NCBI GenBank assembly: GCA_021796445.1
Contig: JAKACB010000040.1
Span: 1 to 6,021 of the forward strand
Direction: 5' to 3'
Origin: Nanobdellota archaeon
GTDB taxonomy: Archaea; Nanoarchaeota; Nanoarchaeia; Parvarchaeales; Parvarchaeaceae
DNA: 6,021 nucleotides
Under the pieces are notes generated by a model, which worked only from the letters and a program-made list of their open reading frames with translations, did no database searches and had not been told where the DNA came from. Both the position numbers and the translations under genes were made by a program. Positions 5,716 through 6,021 of the stretch are shown here, in pieces; positions within the stretch are counted from its first letter, which is position 1, and every line of letters starts with the position of its first letter.

Positions 5716-6021
5716 TCAGAGTGAATATTCCACGGTCTCTATTTTTCTTGCCGTTAATGAATAATTATCATTGAATTTATTCATCCTTGCAGATACTGTT
5801 ACCTGGTATAATCCGAATGAAATATCCTCAATTTTTTCTTTTATGTCCTGCTTTCTTGATATTTTTAGCAATGATTCGGCCTGTTTGTCAAAAAATGTTA
5901 TGCTTGAGCTGTATATACCGTCGTCTAAAATTCCCCTTATTTTAAGTGTTTTAGACAGCGCCTTGTCCTTGTGGATATCGCATTCCACATCAACCTTCTT
6001 TTTGCAGATGTTGCATCTTAT
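5716..6021 (-). CDS. RPA-like ssDNA-binding protein, C-terminal part (N-terminus beyond window)
   Basis: The frame is open from the stop at 5716-5718 to the window edge, so at least 101 residues belong to a longer protein. Reading from the edge, it begins with a zinc finger, C-x2-C-x7-C-x2-H (cysteine codons at 6013-6015, 6004-6006 and 5980-5982; histidine at 5971-5973). An OB-fold segment follows with the hallmark LKIRGILDDGIYSSSITFF and KQAESLLKI. This order, zinc finger then DDGT-like OB strand then AExLL, is that of archaeal replication protein A (COG1599-type) C-terminal regions. A GTG at 5988 lies between the zinc ligands and is just an internal valine. The protein would bind ssDNA in replication and repair. 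It converges on the transporter gene with an 8-nt gap; its promoter is outside the window. Confidence 0.82.
   Translation of the reverse strand: MRCNICKKKVDVECDIHKDKALSKTLKIRGILDDGIYSSSITFFDKQAESLLKISRKQDIKEKIEDISFGLYQVTVSARMNKFNDNYSLTARKIETVEYSL

Noticed and set aside
1..6021. CRISPR array, tRNA/rRNA genes, complete IS element or attachment sites
   Set aside because: I looked for regularly spaced repeats, clover-leaf tracts, terminal inverted repeats and duplicated flanks on both strands and found none I could support by eye.

Overview
The window is AT-rich archaeal DNA. The strongest evidence is a complete deoxyhypusine synthase (found in archaea and eukaryotes), a DUF929-type membrane-anchored thioredoxin-like protein (a family I know mainly from Sulfolobales, Thermoplasmatales and related acid-habitat archaea), a crenarchaeal-type single-OB-fold SSB, an archaeal RPA zinc-finger/OB fragment, and TATA boxes placed about 26 nt before start codons, as expected for leaderless archaeal transcripts. 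Compact spacing, low GC and the DUF929 gene would suit a small-genome archaeon such as a Parvarchaeota/Micrarchaeota (ARMAN) relative or a Thermoplasmata-like lineage. That placement is inference.

Layout: positions 1-134 hold no gene I can support. Positions 135-429 carry a short zinc-ribbon reading frame that looks like the N-terminus of a transposase-type protein, followed in a different frame by another open stretch; I read this as a decayed gene. A minus-strand gene (412-1449) encodes two tandem V4R (4-vinyl-reductase-like) ligand-binding domains. It diverges from a plus-strand DUF929 gene (1502-2293); the 52-nt gap holds a single TATA-like element almost equidistant from both ATGs. Next come an M16 zinc peptidase (2327-3571) and deoxyhypusine synthase (3612-4547), each with its own promoter at leaderless spacing. 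Deoxyhypusine synthase leads a tight operon with a 94-residue SSB (4552-4836) and a ten-helix EamA-type transporter (4838-5707). The transporter converges on a minus-strand RPA-like gene (5716 to the window edge, N-terminus missing).

How the genes work together: most are housekeeping-type functions (aIF5A modification, ssDNA binding, proteolysis, extracytoplasmic thiol chemistry, small-molecule transport). The least ordinary parts are the shared promoter joining the V4R gene to the extracytoplasmic thiol protein, the two V4R domains that have lost complementary conserved positions, and two different ssDNA-binding proteins flanking one transporter. I see no CRISPR array, tRNA, rRNA or intact insertion sequence, and no clear new defence or mobile system.
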